Positions 11,924-12,794 of a stretch of 12,794 bases of DNA are shown piece by piece; the stretch's first letter is position 1; every line of letters begins with the position of its first letter. A model generated the notes under the pieces. That model was not told the origin of the DNA and did not search any database. It was given only the letters and a program-made list of their open reading frames with translations. The translations under genes and the position numbers were made by a program. Source of the DNA: Sphingomonas sp. (GTDB taxonomy: Bacteria > Pseudomonadota > Alphaproteobacteria > Sphingomonadales > Sphingomonadaceae); assembly GCA_021154945.1 (NCBI GenBank), contig JAJNQF010000164.1, positions 1 through 12,794 of the forward strand, given 5' to 3'.

Positions 11924-12794
11924 ATGGCCTCTGCGGCAGCCATGCCCGAGACGAAAAACCCGGCGCAGCGCAGCGTGCCTACCGGTACGCTCGACGCGCT
12001 CAACTTCTTCTTGGCGGACGTCCGCGACGGGCTCGGGCCGTATCTCGCAATCTACCTGCTGGTCGTACGTGGGCCTTCGCATGGCTGGAACGAGGCGACG
12101 GTCGGCCTCGTGCTGACCATCGCCGGGATCGTCGGCCTGTTGTCGCAGACGCCGGCGGGCGGGTTGATTGACCGGGCGAAGAACAAGCCGCGCATCGTCA
12201 TCGCCGGCGCCCTGCTGGTGACGCTGAGCAGCCTGTCGCTGCCGATCGTCTCGGGTTTCACGATGGTGACGATCACCCAGTCGATCGCGGCTGCGGCGGG
12301 CGCGATCTTTGCACCGGCGATCTCGGCGATTACGCTGGGGCTGGTCGGGCCGAAGCTGTTCGCCAAGCGGGTCGGTCGCAACGAGGCGTTCAACCACGCC
12401 GGCAATGCCGTGTCCGCAGCGCTGGCCGGCGTCCTTGCCTGGTCGTTCGGTCCGGTCGTCGTCTTCTGGCTGATGGCGGGGCTGACGGTCGCCAGTGTCA
12501 TCGTGGCGGGGCGGCTGAAGAACGACGACATTGACAATGCGGTCGCGCGCGGCCTCGACTGCGAGCCGGAAGAAGGCTGCGAGGAGCCGAGCGGCTGGAA
12601 GACGTTGATCGAGAACCGTCCGCTGATGATCTTCGCGGCGGCCGCATTCACCTTCCATCTCGCCAATGCGGCGATGCTGACCTCGGTCAGCCAGCTGCTA
12701 GGTCGCACCGTCGGCACCGACAAGGCGACGTCGCTGACCGCCGCGTGCATCGTCGCGGCGCAGCTCGTGATGGTGCCGGTCGCGATCGTCGTCG
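11924..12794 (+). CDS. Major facilitator superfamily transporter (N-terminal part)
   Basis: The first 290 residues of an inner-membrane secondary transporter; the gene runs off the right edge. The open frame begins MASAAAMPETKNP and continues without a stop. The first helix region reads LNFFLADVRDGLGPYLAIYLL (26-46). After a second span comes the MFS motif-A-like loop GGLIDRAKNKPR (79-90), and further spans cover about 91-110, 115-140, 165-197, 234-256 and 270-290. A polar, acidic cytoplasmic loop with two cysteines (198-229) separates the N- and C-terminal halves. The spacing fits a 12-helix MFS carrier. The FFLADVRDGLGPYL signature belongs to a subgroup I recognise only as generic MFS permeases; substrate and direction (uptake or efflux) cannot be told. 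It is divergent from the J-domain gene and separated from it by about 700 bp containing several dyads. Confidence 0.88.
   Translation, partial: MASAAAMPETKNPAQRSVPTGTLDALNFFLADVRDGLGPYLAIYLLVVRGPSHGWNEATVGLVLTIAGIVGLLSQTPAGGLIDRAKNKPRIVIAGALLVTLSSLSLPIVSGFTMVTITQSIAAAAGAIFAPAISAITLGLVGPKLFAKRVGRNEAFNHAGNAVSAALAGVLAWSFGPVVVFWLMAGLTVASVIVAGRLKNDDIDNAVARGLDCEPEEGCEEPSGWKTLIENRPLMIFAAAAFTFHLANAAMLTSVSQLLGRTVGTDKATSLTAACIVAAQLVMVPVAIVV

Noticed and set aside
11900..12658. Minus-strand open frames opposite the MFS gene
   Set aside because: Plus-strand translation gives an unbroken membrane protein with MFS motifs and a ribosome site; the antisense products are Arg/Asp/Gln-rich shadows.
1..12794. 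CRISPR array, tRNA, rRNA, insertion sequence or integrase
   Set aside because: I saw no regularly spaced direct repeats, tRNA cloverleaf with CCA-type end, rRNA core sequence or transposase/integrase reading frame.

Overview
The window looks like a chromosomal segment of a high-GC alphaproteobacterium, most likely a sphingomonad (Sphingomonas or a close relative). This rests on G/C-rich third codon positions, a TonB-dependent receptor with an N-terminal STN domain, an ECF sigma/FecR pair next to it, and sugar hydrolases in the same gene block. The genus is an inference; no rRNA or marker gene is present.

Layout. At the left edge (1-282, +) is the C-terminus of a MalG-type sugar ABC permease, running into a convergent MalK/UgpC-type ATPase gene (1352-243, -) with about 40 bp of overlap at their ends. 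From 10387 down to 1568 the minus strand carries one tightly packed block, in transcription order: ECF sigma factor, FecR-like anti-sigma/sensor, 947-aa TonB-dependent receptor, 694-aa exported six-hairpin glycosidase-like protein of unclear family, and a BglX-type GH3 beta-glucosidase with a Tat-like signal. The sigma and FecR genes overlap by 17 nt and the two hydrolases overlap by 4 nt. The other two junctions are gaps of 94 nt (FecR to receptor) and 53 nt (receptor to hydrolase). To the right are a repeat-bearing intergenic stretch, a small membrane-anchored J-domain protein (11227-10694, -), about 700 bp without a gene that contains several operator-like dyads, and the start of an MFS transporter (11924 to the end, +).

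Proposed teamwork (inference). The receptor binds an oligosaccharide or glycoside at the outer membrane. Its STN domain signals to FecR, which releases the sigma factor to raise expression of the receptor and hydrolases. The two exported glycosidases trim the imported sugar in the periplasm, and the neighbouring ABC importer may take the products across the inner membrane. The arrangement copies the iron-citrate Fec signalling design but is wired to sugar hydrolases. The substrate cannot be read from the sequence, although the GH3 enzyme points to beta-glucosidic links. No LacI-type regulator, SusD-like protein or periplasmic binding protein lies in the window.
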